This document shows positions 10,302 to 21,436 of a DNA stretch of 33,070 nt, piece by piece (the stretch's first letter is position 1; each line of letters starts with the position of its first letter). The stretch spans positions 1 through 33,070 of the forward strand of contig NZ_JNJG01000012.1 in the NCBI RefSeq assembly GCF_000702705.1, given 5' to 3'. This DNA comes from Mycoplasma simbae ATCC 49888. Lineage in GTDB: Bacteria; Bacillota_I; Bacilli_A; Mycoplasmatales; Metamycoplasmataceae. Below the pieces are notes generated by a model. That model searched no databases. It saw only the letters and a program-made list of their open reading frames with translations, and had not been told where the DNA came from. A program made the translations under genes and the position numbers.

Positions 10302-10756
10302 TGAAAGTTATTTTAATTAAAGATTCAGAACACGGTAAAGCAAACACAATCGTTGAAGTGTCTGCTGGCTATGGAACCAACTTTTTAGTTGCTAAAGGTT
10401 TTGGTGTTCCATACAATCCAAAAACAAAAAAAGAGCTTGAAAAACGTTTAAGCGATTTGACAGCTAACGAAATGGAGCTAAGAGCCAACGCTAACGAGTT
10501 AAAAGCTCAAATTGAAAAAGAAAAATTAACATACACTTTAGATGCGCTTATTGATGCGCACGGCAATTTAGTTGTTCACAAATCAATTTCAACTAAAGAT
10601 GTTTTAAGAGATTTAACCAAAAAAGGTTACAAATTAGACAAGTATGCAGTACAAAAAGTACACTTAGTTTCAAATGGTCTACACGATGTTGAAATCAACA
10701 TTTACAAAGACATTGTAGCTAAATTGCAAATCGAGGTTAAAGTTAATGTCAAGTAA
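10301..10756 (+). CDS. rplI: Ribosomal protein L9
   Basis: A 151-aa large-subunit protein. The N-terminal rRNA-binding domain is clear (MKVILIKDSEHGKANTIVEVSAGYGTNFLV), then a long connecting helix rich in Glu, Lys and Leu (~45-75), then the C-terminal domain (~77-150). The start codon overlaps the stop of the DHH phosphodiesterase gene (TAATG), so the two are translationally coupled. The 3' end overlaps dnaB by 11 bp. Confidence 0.97.
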   Translation: MKVILIKDSEHGKANTIVEVSAGYGTNFLVAKGFGVPYNPKTKKELEKRLSDLTANEMELRANANELKAQIEKEKLTYTLDALIDAHGNLVVHKSISTKDVLRDLTKKGYKLDKYAVQKVHLVSNGLHDVEINIYKDIVAKLQIEVKVNVK

Positions 10757-12179
10757 CTCCGAGCACACCTTACGCAATAGCATTCATATTAACTCAGCCT
10801 ATGAACAAAATGTCTTAGGCGTGGTTTTGTCTAACAATGAATATGCTGATAGCGTATTGCCATATCTGCTTGAGGAGGATTTTGCAATCATCGAACACAA
10901 ACGTTTGTTTGTGGTTATTTCATATTTATACAACAATAATATCAGTATTAATAACCAACAAATACTGAATTTAGCTGCTAAAACTAATGAAAAATTAGTT
11001 ACACCGGCATTATTGAGCGATATTTATGCAAATAGTGGTTTGCCAGCTAATATTCAAATTTATCTTGAAGAATTAATTCGTCTAACTAGACTAAGAGCTC
11101 TAGAAGCTAAAGTTAATGAGTTGCAAGTAAGATTAAGCAAACTTGATAAATCATTGCAACCAGATGATATTGTTCAAGATATTCAAAAATTATTAATTGA
11201 TATCGACCGGGCAAAAAATGGTGAGGACTTTTTAACAGCTAAAAGTGTTTCTGATGAATATGCTGCTGATTTATATACACTGCGTAGCATGGATATGGAT
11301 TCGATTAGTGGAACTCCAACCGGCTATGATGATTTAGACCGCATCACGCAAGGAATGCACGGCGCGGAAATGATTATTTTAGCGGCTCGTCCGGGTATTG
11401 GTAAAACCGCTCTTGCGTTAAACATTGCTGTTAATGTTTCTCAGCAAAACAAAAAAAATAGCAATCGCAAACGTCGTGTAGCTTTCTTTAGTCTAGAGAT
11501 GCCACCTAAACAATTAATGGGTAGAATTTATTCAATGGTTGCTAGCGTTGATCAATTCAAGCTAAAAAAACCTCAACTTTTAACCGATGAAGATGTAGCT
11601 AAAATCAATGCAATTAAACACAATAAGATTGACAAATTAAATCTTTTTATTGATAATACCTACGAAAACGAGCTACAAACATTGCTATGAAAATGTCGCC
11701 GTTTACACAAAGTTGAGCCTCTTGATTTAATCGTTGTGGACTATATGCAACTAATTCACTCAGATAAAAAAGGTGGCTCAGATAATAGACAAATGGAAAT
11801 TACGCGTATTTCTAGAAGCTTAAAAACATTAGCACTAGAGTTGAATGTACCAATAATTGTTTTATCTCAGCTTAATCGTCAAACCGAACTGCGTGAAGAC
11901 AAACGTCCCAACCTTTCAGACTTGCGTGAATCTGGATCTATCGAAAATGATGCGGATATGGTAATTTTCTTATATCGTGAAAATTACTACAACTCAAAAA
12001 ACAAAAATATCAACACAGGTGATTTTGAAGGCAAAGACCTTGGCGAACCTATTGAATTAATTATCGCTAAACACCGTGGGGGACAAACTGGAAAAATTGA
12101 CCTTCGTTTTGTTCCACATTTAGCAAAATTTACAAATATCAACTTTTACAAACCAACCGAAAAGGAAAATAATTTCTAA
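10746..12179 (+). CDS. dnaB: Replicative DNA helicase
   Basis: The hexameric helicase that unwinds DNA at the replication fork; 477 aa. The N-terminal helical domain (~15-110) is followed by a linker and the RecA-like domain with Walker A ARPGIGKTALALN (~213-225), FFSLEMPPKQLMGR (motif H1a region), Walker B LIVVDYMQLI, the SQLNRQTELR segment and DLRESGSIENDADMVIFL. One TGA (11688) is read as Trp. The ATG at 10746 lies inside the end of rplI and the stop is fused to the next start (TAATG), so the gene is embedded in an operon. Confidence 0.96.
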
Positions 12180-13465
12180 TGGACACGCTCAGCATCGTAT
12201 TAATACCAATATTAGTATTTTTACTAATTTGCTCATCAATTTTTAGTAGCTGCGAAACAGCTTATTCAACGTTAAATCCTGGTAAGCTTGAATCTATGCT
12301 AGATCGCAATGAATTTGGCGCTAAAATCATTAAAAAACAATACAATTCGTTCAATCGTATTTTAGCCTTAATTCTAATTTGCAACAACATTGCCAATATT
12401 GCTCTTTCAGCAGCAGTAGCTTATTTAATGTCAACTAATTTCACGCGTTATGCGGAATGATCAGCACTTATTTCTACAGCGGTGCTAACACCTATCATTG
12501 TTTTATTTGGTGAAATTATTCCTAAATTAGTTGCTAAAGCCCACCCAGAAAAAGTAGCTAAAATATTTTGTTATGTACTTGAAGTTTTATACTGAATATT
12601 TTTCCCAATTTGTTGACCAATTAGCAAAATTAGCAAAGATATTTATATCACCAACACTGAGCAAGATGTCAAAAACATTATTGATGTTGCCCACACTGAA
12701 GGTATTTTGGAAGCTAATGAAAGCATTATGGCCCAAAATGCTCTTGATTTAGACACCACCAAAATTCGCAAGCACTATATTCGCATTAAAGATATGTCAT
12801 ATCTGTCTTATAAAGCCAATATTGCTCAAGCCTTAGCAATGTTTAAAGAAACCAATTATTCACGTTTACCGATTGAAAAAGATGGACAGTTTTTAGGCAT
12901 AGTTTTACTTAAAGATATTTTCTTTTTAGAAAAAGGTAAAGTCATTAACTATATCAAAACAATCCCCACAATTAGTGCCAATTTAACTTTAGCTAGCGGT
13001 CTTGAACGTTTACGTTCAGAGCGTGCACAAATGGCTTTTGTTACAAACAACAACTCTTCTAGCGAAGTAATTGGTATTATCACTATTGAAGACATCCTAG
13101 AAGAAATTGTTGGTGAAATATACGATGAATACGATGAAGAGGAAATTCAAGACATTTTCGAGATTAGTCTAGAGCTGTTCCAAGCCAGCGGTTATGTAAC
13201 AATGAAAGAGCTTTTAAAACGTATGAATTTAGATTTTGAACTTCCGGATGCACAATTAAATATGAGTCTGGAAAAATGAGTAGCCAAAAAAACTAATGAA
13301 AAACTGGTTAAAAATCTTAAATATGAGTATGAGGGTGTAAGTTTTAAAGTTCTTTCCACTCCCAACAAAAAACAAAAACACTACCGCTTTGAAATTGAAA
13401 TCGGTACCAATGCCCCTGTTAATATTGAATCAACAACCGAACAAATTTCTGAAACCAATGAATAA
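12179..13465 (+). CDS. CNNM/CorC-HlyC family membrane protein with paired CBS domains
   Basis: A 428-aa protein of the family often called hemolysin C-like, CorC or MpfA; members are linked to divalent cation (Mg2+/Co2+) efflux or resistance. The N-terminal DUF21 membrane domain (~1-160) has hydrophobic segments including LIPILVFLLICSSIF and LALILICNNIANIALSAAVAYL, with the conserved SSCETAYSTLN. Two CBS repeats follow (~205-320: TNYSRLPIEKDGQFLGIVLLKDI and GIITIEDILEEIVGEIYDE), then a C-terminal CorC_HlyC domain (~335-415). Several TGA codons are read as Trp. The start overlaps the dnaB stop, and an intrinsic terminator closes the operon immediately after this gene. The older label hemolysin should not be taken as evidence of toxicity. 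Confidence 0.85.
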
Positions 13466-13494
13466 AAACCACAAAGCCATTTTTGTGGTTTTTT
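13465..13494 (+). terminator. Terminator of the gdpP-rplI-dnaB-corC-like operon
   Basis: AACCACAAA (13467-13475) pairs with TTTGTGGTT (13482-13490) across a short loop, followed by TTTT. Confidence 0.75.
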
Positions 13495-13557
13495 GTTAAT
13501 TCATCAATATTTTATGAGTCTTTTAAAGAAAAATTAAGTTTAAATTTCTTTGGTTCA

Positions 13558-13800
13558 TTAATTGTTTCAACCAAATTTATTTTCTCAATAATATTATTGC
13601 CCGTTAACCACATATTTGGTGTTATCAAGATAATCACTGATGATGTATTTTCTATATTTATTCCACTGATCGTTTTTATTTTTATTATTTGTAATTAAAT
13701 TACCAAGTGTACTGCGGTTGCTTGATTATTGTATCTGACTTTAGATAATTAAAAATTACATTACCAGCATAATTAGATAGGTAATTGTAACTGTTATTGC
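13558..13800 (-). pseudogene. 3' remnant of a third copy of the lipoprotein family
   Basis: On the minus strand the segment from ~13706 to 13558 encodes NDQWNKYRKYIISDYLDN, then an in-frame TAA, then YYWENKFGWNN. This aligns with the C-termini of the two neighbouring lipoprotein genes (QWNKYRKHLISRYLDD...YYWKDW and EWNKYSKYIISGYLDG...YYW). A further short open stretch from ~13800 to ~13710 (NYLSNYAGNVIFNYLKS, ending in TAA) may be the preceding part in the same frame or a shifted one. Stops and missing 5' sequence show that this copy is dead. It begins directly beside the transposase remnant, which suggests, but does not prove, that an insertion started its decay. Confidence 0.6.
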
Positions 13801-13804
13801 TTGT

Positions 13805-14172
13805 TTATAATTCTTGCCGGCTTTTATTCTTCTTGGCTTTGCCTTTTGTCGGTAAATCTTTAGTTATTTCATAATATCTTTTTGCAATTTCTATTAGTTC
13901 ATCTTTATTAAAAATATCTCAATCAGGTTCTATACGTTTTCTAGGTCTGCCACTTACTTTTTTACATTCTGAACCTTTCTTTGTAAGTAGTTTATCTTGC
14001 ATACTTAAATTATAGTATTTTATTTTTGGATATTCGTCTACGAATATATCTTTTTAGCTTTTTTGGTATGTAGGCAAATTTCGTACATAACTTTGATTGA
14101 AGCTTCAAAACCTTTCTTAAGATAAGTTTGATAAATAAGGCTAAATTCTATTTTTGTTAAAAGTCTAGACAT
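13805..14172 (-). pseudogene. Remnant resembling an IS3-family transposase OrfA
   Basis: A good ribosome binding site (AAAGGG) precedes an ATG at 14172. The first 44 codons (MSRLLTKIEFSLIYQTYLKK...) stop at TAG 14038-14040. The sequence continues one frame away after a short A-run near 14047-14051, giving DIFVDEYPKIKYYNLSMQDK, then GRPRKRIEPDWD and DELIEIAKRYYEITKDLP, ending at TAA 13805-13807. A short basic N-terminal helix-turn-helix-like region followed by the SGRPRK linker and a charged helix is typical of OrfA of mycoplasma IS3-type elements. No OrfB (DDE catalytic) part and no terminal inverted repeats are visible, so it cannot move by itself. The family assignment is by resemblance only. 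Confidence 0.5.
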
Positions 14173-14195
14173 TTTAATTCCCTTTCTCTAAAACG

Positions 14196-14225
14196 AAAAA
14201 TTAACACCTTTTTCAGATGTTAATT
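14196..14225 (-). terminator. Terminator of the intact lipoprotein gene
   Basis: AATTAACACC (14199-14208) and GATGTTAATT (14216-14225) form a stem with one G-T pair and a 7-nt loop. On the minus strand it ends in a run of T. It lies 43 bp past the lipoprotein stop and upstream of the transposase remnant. Confidence 0.65.
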
Positions 14226-14267
14226 CCTTGTTTAGTTTTAATGCGTGCACAATAATAATTTGTAGTT

Positions 14268-15716
14268 TTATCCAAACATTTCAATATTTTCTCAGTCTTT
14301 TCAGTAGTAAATTTTATCCCCGACTGTAAATATTTTGTCATCTAAATATCTACTTATTAAATGTTTTCGATACTTATTTCATTGCATTGAGTTAAATGTA
14401 TTGATTTCTCTATCTGTTGGTGTTGATACTAATATATTTTTCACATTGTTTTTACGATGCTCAAGGATAGCTTTGCTATACAAATCGCCATATCAGTAGT
14501 AATCATTGTCATTAGTGGTGTAAAAATTAGTGTGAAATATTGATGGTGACACCCTAATATCAACTATCAGGTTTCTTGATAAATTATTAACAAGAACATC
14601 TGCATTTATTCCAAGCTCACGCAAATCAATAGAAACAGTTTTGAATTTTAGATTTGAGGTATCATTTTTTGAGTATTTATGTTTGGAAACAAAATCAAGA
14701 TATTGCTCAAAATCCATCAATTTTGGTTGGTATTTGACGTTAAAAACAATAAAATCTGAGTTAATTTGGTCTTGTTTGAATTGGTTCGTTGCTATTGAAA
14801 CATCATTTAAATTAATGTGTGTTGGAATGTCAAAAATTAATAAGTTTTTATCTGTATCAGTATTTTTAAAACGGACTCTTGCATTTAAAATAGTTAATTG
14901 ACTGCGATTATGAGCCAAATCTTTGTATGTAAACATATGTGTGGAATCAAATAAAGAAATTCTTTTTTTCAGATATTTTATTTTTTTCTTAGTTGAGTGT
15001 TTATCAGCGCTACGTTCCGTAGGTTCAGTACCGCGTATATAAGGATTCTCATAATCATAGTAATCAATATAATCCTTTATGCCAAAATTTTTATTATCCA
15101 TTTCATCTAACAATAATCTAGATAACTCTTGTCAATGCTGTTGCAGTTTTGAATTGTCATTTATTTTTAGCGATTCAGAATATATTTCATTAATTTGAGT
15201 ATCCAAATGCAAATTTATATTATTAAATCCAGCTTGTGCAGAGTTGTTATCTTCGGAAAATGTGCTTGCTATATTTGCTAAATTTGTATAAGATAATGTG
15301 TTGAAATACTGAAATTTTAGATACTGATGTAGATATAATAAATAACCATAAACTTCAGATCTTAAATCATATGGGATTTGGTATGCGGGGTTATTAATGC
15401 TAAGTGTAAAATTTTTTACGTAGCTTGCTAAAGTTGTGTACTTACTTATAGAAATTTCATTACGTTTAAATAAATAACCTAAATAATCAAGGATTTCGGA
15501 ATAAAGAAAAACGTGTGCTGTACTTTTATTATTTCATTCATTTATATGAAATCGCTGAGCTAAAGATTCACTGTTTACAATAATGTTAAGTCTTTTGTGT
15601 AAATCCGATTCAAATAGATTAAGATTATTTTTTGTAGGGATATTACCAGAGTTAACACAAGATGTTAAAGTGCATGTTGTTGCAATAGATAGAACTAAAA
15701 ATGATTTTTTAAACAT
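14268..15716 (-). CDS. Putative surface lipoprotein, intact member of a tandem paralog family
   Basis: Reading TGA as Trp joins an open frame of 482 aa. The N-terminus is a lipoprotein signal: two Lys, a hydrophobic stretch, then the lipobox LTSC (Cys ~20), so the product should be anchored on the outer face of the membrane. The rest is rich in Asn, Asp, Tyr and Lys, as in many mycoplasma surface proteins. I do not recognise a catalytic family. Landmarks shared with the neighbouring copy are SEVYGYLLYLHQY (~110), VKYQPKLMDFEQYLDF (~335), KNILVSTPTDREI and QWNKYRKHLISRYLDD, with YYWKDWENIEMFG at the end. The ATG at 15716 is preceded by AGGGG. It lies 115 bp after the frameshifted copy in the same orientation and has its own terminator. 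Confidence 0.75.
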
Positions 15717-15831
15717 AAATTACACCCCTATAAGATTTCGATTATTGGTTTTTCTCAATGCGCATAATAATTTTCATTATAAACTACGATTTCTGATTAT
15801 ATAGGTCCAGCATGTTGTGGTAAGATTACAA

Positions 15832-17246
15832 CTATCAATAATATTTTTCTCCTTTATGTTCAAAAAGCGTGCCGTCTAGATAGCCACTGATAATGTATTT
15901 GCTATATTTATTTCATTCATCATATGAGTTAAAAAATATTTCAAGATCATAAGGCGTAACTATTAATACGTCTTTAAGCTTATTTTTAGGTTGCTCAGCC
16001 AACTTGTCTACAAAATAATCTATGTGTGCATAGTCGCGGTAATCATCATCAAAGCTATTTACATCATTGAATATAAAGGGCTTAAAATCAACATTAACAA
16101 CCAAGTCACTATTATCAATAAATAATTTATTAATGTCTATACCTAAATTGTTTAAATTTACACTGACACGTTTTTGTTAATAGGATCATTATAATTATGT
16201 GAGTATACATACTTGTCTTGGTAGGCTAAAAATTCTTGAAAATTCATCAATTGAGGCATATATTTTATTCTAATCAATAAAAGGTCACTATTTGATGAGT
16301 ATTTTTTAACTGTGTAGGCATTTATATAAATGTCATCGCTGTTCAAATTATCGTTATAGTCAAATGACAAGGTATAGCTATTAATTTTGTTATCAATGTT
16401 AAATTTAATATTTTTAGGTATTAGATAGTTCAGGTTTACTAGCCCTTCATAACTGGTATTTCGATTCATTTCAATGATTCGGGCTCTTTCTTGAATACCT
16501 CTTCTTATAGATTTAACCTCATCTATATACTCATCATTTTTATATTTTTGTGGCCAGATAAATTTTTTTAAAACAAAAAATTTCGAATAATCGTGTGTAA
16601 ATTGTTTCTTTTTCATTAATTGGCTGCGATAAATTCGAGCAATGCTTTTTCAAGAATCTATTTGTTTAGGGTCATTTTTTGCTTCTTTTATGTTTTTTAA
16701 AATGTTCATCGCATCCTTTTGCAAACTGTAGCTAACAAAATTTAATTGCTGACTATTTTTACTCTCGTCTTGGGGTGTTTTCAAGATTAAATCTTGCGTG
16801 TTACGATAATCTAGATTACTTCTTACTTCCATAGATGCAAATTTAGATAGATAAATCAAATAACCATAAATTTCAGTTTTATATTTTGGGTCAATATAAA
16901 AATTATTTGACATTATTTGTCTAGTGAAATTTAAAAGATTATGCAAAATCAAATCATGTAATTGTTGTGTAATTCTGTTATTTTCAATACCAAATTTAAG
17001 GGTATATAAAATACGTGAATAAAAATATATTGCATCTTCAAAATTAGTGTAAACACGCAATGATTTTATTAATTTATTAATATTTATATTGGACTTAAGA
17101 GCTTTATTTAGCCTGTGTTCAATGCTAATTAATTTGTCTGAACATGATTTAAAATCGTCTATATTTTTGTCAATAACGCAAGAGCTTGAAGCTAGCGAGG
17201 TTGCAAAAATTACTGTAGATAAATATAAAAGCTTATTTTTTATCAT
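15832..17246 (-). pseudogene. Putative surface lipoprotein, frameshifted second copy
   Basis: The ATG at 17246 has GAGGA just upstream. The N-terminus is a signal peptide ending in LASSSC (Cys ~23), with a less standard lipobox than its neighbour. The frame runs with TGA as Trp to TAA at 16158-16160 (362 codons). Conservation then continues one frame away (VSVNLNNLGID, then DVLIVTPYDLEIFF, EWNKYSKYIISGYLDG, EKYYW) to TAG at 15832-15834. One extra A in the A5 run (T5 at 16171-16175 on the plus strand) would restore a ~471-aa protein matching the paralog end to end. This may be a dead gene, a phase-variable OFF state, or a sequencing error in a homopolymer. As it stands, the product is a ~362-aa lipoprotein missing the conserved C-terminus. 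Function unknown. Confidence 0.75.
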
Positions 17247-17297
17247 TTTTCCTCAAAATATATTATTTGAAATTATACACTTTGTAAAATCTATTCC

Positions 17298-17331
17298 ACA
17301 AAAAAACACGCACAGTAAAATGTTGCGTGTT
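17298..17331 (-). terminator. Terminator of the rarA-pheS-ung-pheT-glyA operon
   Basis: AACACGCA (17305-17312) pairs with TGCGTGTT (17324-17331); on the minus strand it ends in T7. It begins 4 bp after the glyA stop. Confidence 0.8.
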
Positions 17332-17334
17332 CGA

Positions 17335-18588
17335 TTAATATTCACCAATAATTGGAAACTCTTTATTCAGTATTTTAATTTGATTTAATAATTGATTTTT
17401 TAGCTCTTTATCTTTCAATATAGTTGAGTGGCTTTGCAATATTGTATGCATAATTGAAGCCAATTGCCCCCATTTATTGAACTGACGCGAAGTCATGGCT
17501 GCTACACCAATTCTAATTCCTGATGAAACCATAGGGCTTAATTCGTCGTTAGGTATTGTGTTTTTATTCACTGTAATGTTGAATTTGCCTAAAAGTTTTT
17601 CAGCATCTTTGCCGGTAATGCCATAGCTTTTGTATACATTAATTGTGAATAAATGGTTTTCGGTTTTACCGGAAACTATTTCAACGTCATGTGCTAAAAA
17701 TCATTCGCTAAAAATTTTGGCGTTTTTGATTATTTGCTGTCCATATGCTTTGAATTCTGGTTTTAGTGCTTCGCCAAATGCAACTGCCTTACCAGCAATA
17801 GCGTGAAATAATGGTCCACCTTGGTAACCCGGAAAGACTCATCGATCAACTTTTTTGGCAATTTCTTCATCATTAGTCATGATAATGGCGCCTCTTGCTC
17901 CACGCAATGTTTTGTGCGTGGTAGAAGTGATAATGTCAGCATAACCAACGGGTGAGGGATGAACTCCGGCAATAATTAGTCCTGAAATATGTGCTATGTC
18001 AGCTAGCAATTTAGCACCACATGCATCCGCTATTTCCTTGAATTTGGCAAAATCAACAATGCGTGGATACGCAGAATAACCACAAATTATTACAGCCGGC
18101 TTTTCTTTAATAGCTAATTGTTTAATTTGTTCATAATCTAATACGCCATTGCTATCTACATCATAAGAAATAGAATTGTAGAAAATGCCACTAAAACTAA
18201 CTTTATATCCGTGTGTTAAGTGTCCACCAGAACTTAAAGATAGTCCCATAATTTTATCGCCAGGTTTAGCAACTGCAGCTAAAGCTGCTGCGTTTGCTAC
18301 TGATCCAGAATAAGGTTGTACATTGACATATTGAACATTGAACAATTCTTTAGCTCTTTGGATTGCTAAAGATTCAATTACGTCCACATTTTCACAGCCA
18401 CCATAATATCTTTTACCAGGATAGCCTTCACCATATTTGTTGGTTAGTGTGCTACCTACAGCTTTTAATACATCATTAGAAACATAGTTTTCGCTGGCAA
18501 TTAATTCAATGTGATTTTGTTGTCTTTTTGTTTCTTTATTAATTGCTTTTTGTACAGCTTTATCTTTTAGAATTATATTTTTATACAT
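17335..18588 (-). CDS. glyA: Serine hydroxymethyltransferase
   Basis: A PLP enzyme interconverting serine and glycine with transfer of a one-carbon unit to tetrahydrofolate; 417 aa, standard length. Conserved features are [13 protein letters not shown] (~24-36), [26 protein letters not shown], the H-x-S active-site region [10 protein letters not shown], and the PLP-lysine motif [14 protein letters not shown] (~227-240). A TGA near 17836 is read as Trp ([13 protein letters not shown]). The start is set at 18588 because AGGGGG lies 8 nt upstream; the frame extends 12 codons further but that part overlaps the pheT stop and is not conserved. It is the last gene of its operon, 7 bp after pheT. Supplying serine/glycine balance, it could indirectly affect serine available to trpB. 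Confidence 0.96.
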
Positions 18589-18595
18589 AAGCCCC

Positions 18596-20773
18596 CTAAT
18601 TGAATTTTGTACTGATTTGTTCAATAACTTCGCTATCAGCTAGAATTCTTAAAGTAATTTTTTGGCTAGTTGGAGTTAGGTAAGTATCGATTTGGCTAAT
18701 TGAAAAAATATTGAAATTTTGTTTAATTAATTCAATTTTTGAAGCAATTGAGCTATGTAAATCAATTTCAAAAGTGAGATCAATTGATTTAAGCGGTTTA
18801 GCATCATAGCTATTAAAGCTTGGGATAGGCTTAATATCTTGATCTTTAAACTCAGCCACTCATACGTTTTGGCTAGCATAGCGTGGGTGAATTTTACCTA
18901 TTCAACCAATCATTGAGCCATTGTACATAATTTTAGCTGAGACATTTGGATGAATGTACTCATTGTCTTTAAAAGGCACAAATTCAAGATCTTGAATTTT
19001 TAGGTAATTAATAATATCTTGTTTGATTTCATCAAATGTTTTAATGTTTGAAACTAGACCAATTGAATAATCATTGTAATTAATCATACCAAATTCAAAA
19101 ATGCTTATTTTTTCCATTTTACGCTTGAAGTTGTAATCAACTACACCTAACATTGAAGTAATGATTGAATTTCTAATTACTTCACGCTCTTTTGAAACAA
19201 ATGTTTGCAATTTAACGCTATTTTCATAGCCAAATGGGTTTAATTGATTATTTTCGACACTTTCAAGGCTAAAAGTTCTAACCTCTTTATAACCCATGGC
19301 CTGGATCAAGTTTTTGCTAATGTCACGACGGTTTACTTTAAAAGGAACTAATGTTGGCTTAATTGGTTCAAAATTAGTGTAACCATAAAATCTAAAGTAT
19401 TCTTCAATCACATCTTCATATGCGTTGATATCACGACGATAGCTTGGGGCAGTAACCCTGTTTTTATCTAACTTGAAATCTAAAGTTTTTAGTTTGTTTT
19501 CTACATCTGCAAATTTTCTTAATTGGGCAATGGTACAGTTTGCATAAAGTGCCAATTTTTTACGATTTTGCAATACAGAATTACCTTTTTTGGCTTTAGG
19601 TAAGCCCACAATGTTTGAAAAAGGCTGTTTGTCGGCATAAGCTTTAAATTGCAAGTATTGCATCCCTAAGCGAACCATTTCGGTGTTTACGCCACGACCA
19701 CCTTGAATGCTTGAAGCTGACTCGATTTTGATTTCTTTAGCTCCGTGACGAACTTTTTTAGATTCAAAAGAACCAATTTCGAATACAACTGATTTAGTTT
19801 GCTCACTCACAGATGTGTGTTCTAAACCCATAACGCAAGCTAGTGAAACCGGACCATTAGTATCGCTAATTGCTAAAACGTTATTTACATTTACGCTTTT
19901 GCCGCCTAAAATATTGACTTGTCCGCTAAATTCTTCGCATTTTAAACGGTTTTGAATTTTGTCTGCATCATATGCGTGAGCTGGTGTACCTACATAAAGC
20001 AATGCTAAATTAGTTACATCAATTGCTCAAATGTTTTTAGCTTCCACGCCGTGTTTAGCTAAAAACAGCATGTCCAATAAGTTAGTTTTAGTTTTAGTTT
20101 GTTTTGCTTCAATAAAACTTAAAGCTTCAGCTACATTTTTGTCTGAGCGAATTTTAGTTTCAAATCTAGGTTTAATAAAGCGAGTGTCTCATTTGAATCA
20201 AGTGAATTTAGTGTTATAGTAGGCTGCTAATTCGCGAGCTAAAACATAGTATGAGTTGGCATCTGAACGATTGGCTGGTGTAGTAATATCAATAATATAA
20301 TCATCAAGTCCAAAATATTCAACTGGATCGGCATCTAAAGGCAATTGTTCATCTAGCATCATAACTTCATCAGCATTGAAAGGCAATTTAGAAATATCAA
20401 AACCTAATTCATTGAAGTTAGAAAGCATCCCTTGCGATTCAATTCCTGCCATAGTTTTGGCACCAAAAGTTATTTCACCTTTTTGAGAACCAATCACAAA
20501 AGCAGTTGTGTAAGCACCTACTCTAGCGTTTTTAGCATTTGTTTGAATTGTAACTTTGTCATTGTTAGCTAAAAGTAATTCAACAACGGTTAAATTTTTT
20601 GAATTTGGGTTTGGATAAACATTAACAACCTTGGCAAATTTAACGCCTTTAACATCGCTAAAAGGCAAAATGCTTTCAACTTCATAACCTAAATTGTTGA
20701 TAGCTTTTTCCACTGAAGCATCTAATTTGATTTCAGGCATGAATTTATTTAATTCTTTAAGAGTAATAATCAT
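18596..20773 (-). CDS. pheT: Phenylalanyl-tRNA synthetase beta subunit
   Basis: The large subunit of the (alpha-beta)2 enzyme that charges tRNA-Phe; 725 aa after reading several TGA codons as Trp. In order: an N-terminal tRNA-binding OB-fold (~40-150: [24 protein letters not shown]), the B3/B4 region (~200-370: [27 protein letters not shown]), the B5 and catalytic-like core (~400-560: [22 protein letters not shown]), and a C-terminal anticodon-binding FDX-ACB domain (~635-725). In the B3/B4 editing region the usual G-[VI]-[MF]-G-G-E is CVMGLE here (316-318 is GLE), so the second Gly is Leu. The start [15 protein letters not shown] has AAAGGA upstream, inside the end of ung. It lies 2 bp after ung and 7 bp before glyA. 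Confidence 0.95.
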
Positions 20774-20775
20774 TT

Positions 20776-21436
20776 TTATTCCTTTCTTAAACTAAAATCA
20801 ATGTTTTGATCTAGTTTTTGGTTGACTTTTTTGAAAAAACCAAAATCTTTAAAACTTTTATTGGTGCGTGCATAAGCAAGAGGCGAGGGGTGCGAACAAT
20901 AAATTATTTGCTCTGGATTTATTAAGCCCTTATCAATAAAAGGTTTAATAAATTGATACGCACTATTGCCTCAAATTCCAAAAACAATATCTTTTTTTAT
21001 GTTGATAATAAATTCAATTAAATTAGCAACAAATATTTCTCAACCCATATTCGCGTGCGAGTTGGGTTGTTTTTCACGCACACTTAAAACTGTATTAATC
21101 AGCAAAACACCTTGTTTTGCTCAACTATCAAGCGAATATGTTTGAATTAGACATTCTGGATAATCTTTTTTAACTTCCTTGATAATGTTACTTAAGCTTC
21201 GTGGCGGGGTATCCAAATGAGTACTAAAAGCTAGTCCGTCCGCTTGGTGGGGCAAATGATATGGGTCTTGACCAATAATAATTAATTTAGTATCAATAGG
21301 TTCGAAAAAACTGAGCGTTCTATATCTATGTTGCTTGAGCGGGTAAATATTGTATTTTTGCTCATCTTGGTCAATAAAAGATTGAAGTTTTTTAAAATAA
21401 TCTAAATTATGTTGACTTTGAATAAAGTCTTGAAAG

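Noticed and set aside
13483-13698. Plus-strand ORF of 71 codons after the operon terminator
   Set aside because: The opposite strand matches the lipoprotein family C-terminus; the plus-strand frame is AT-rich noise.
14047-14051. Programmed -1 frameshift site in the transposase remnant
   Set aside because: The A-run lies too early in OrfA and no OrfB follows, so simple decay is more likely than programmed slippage.
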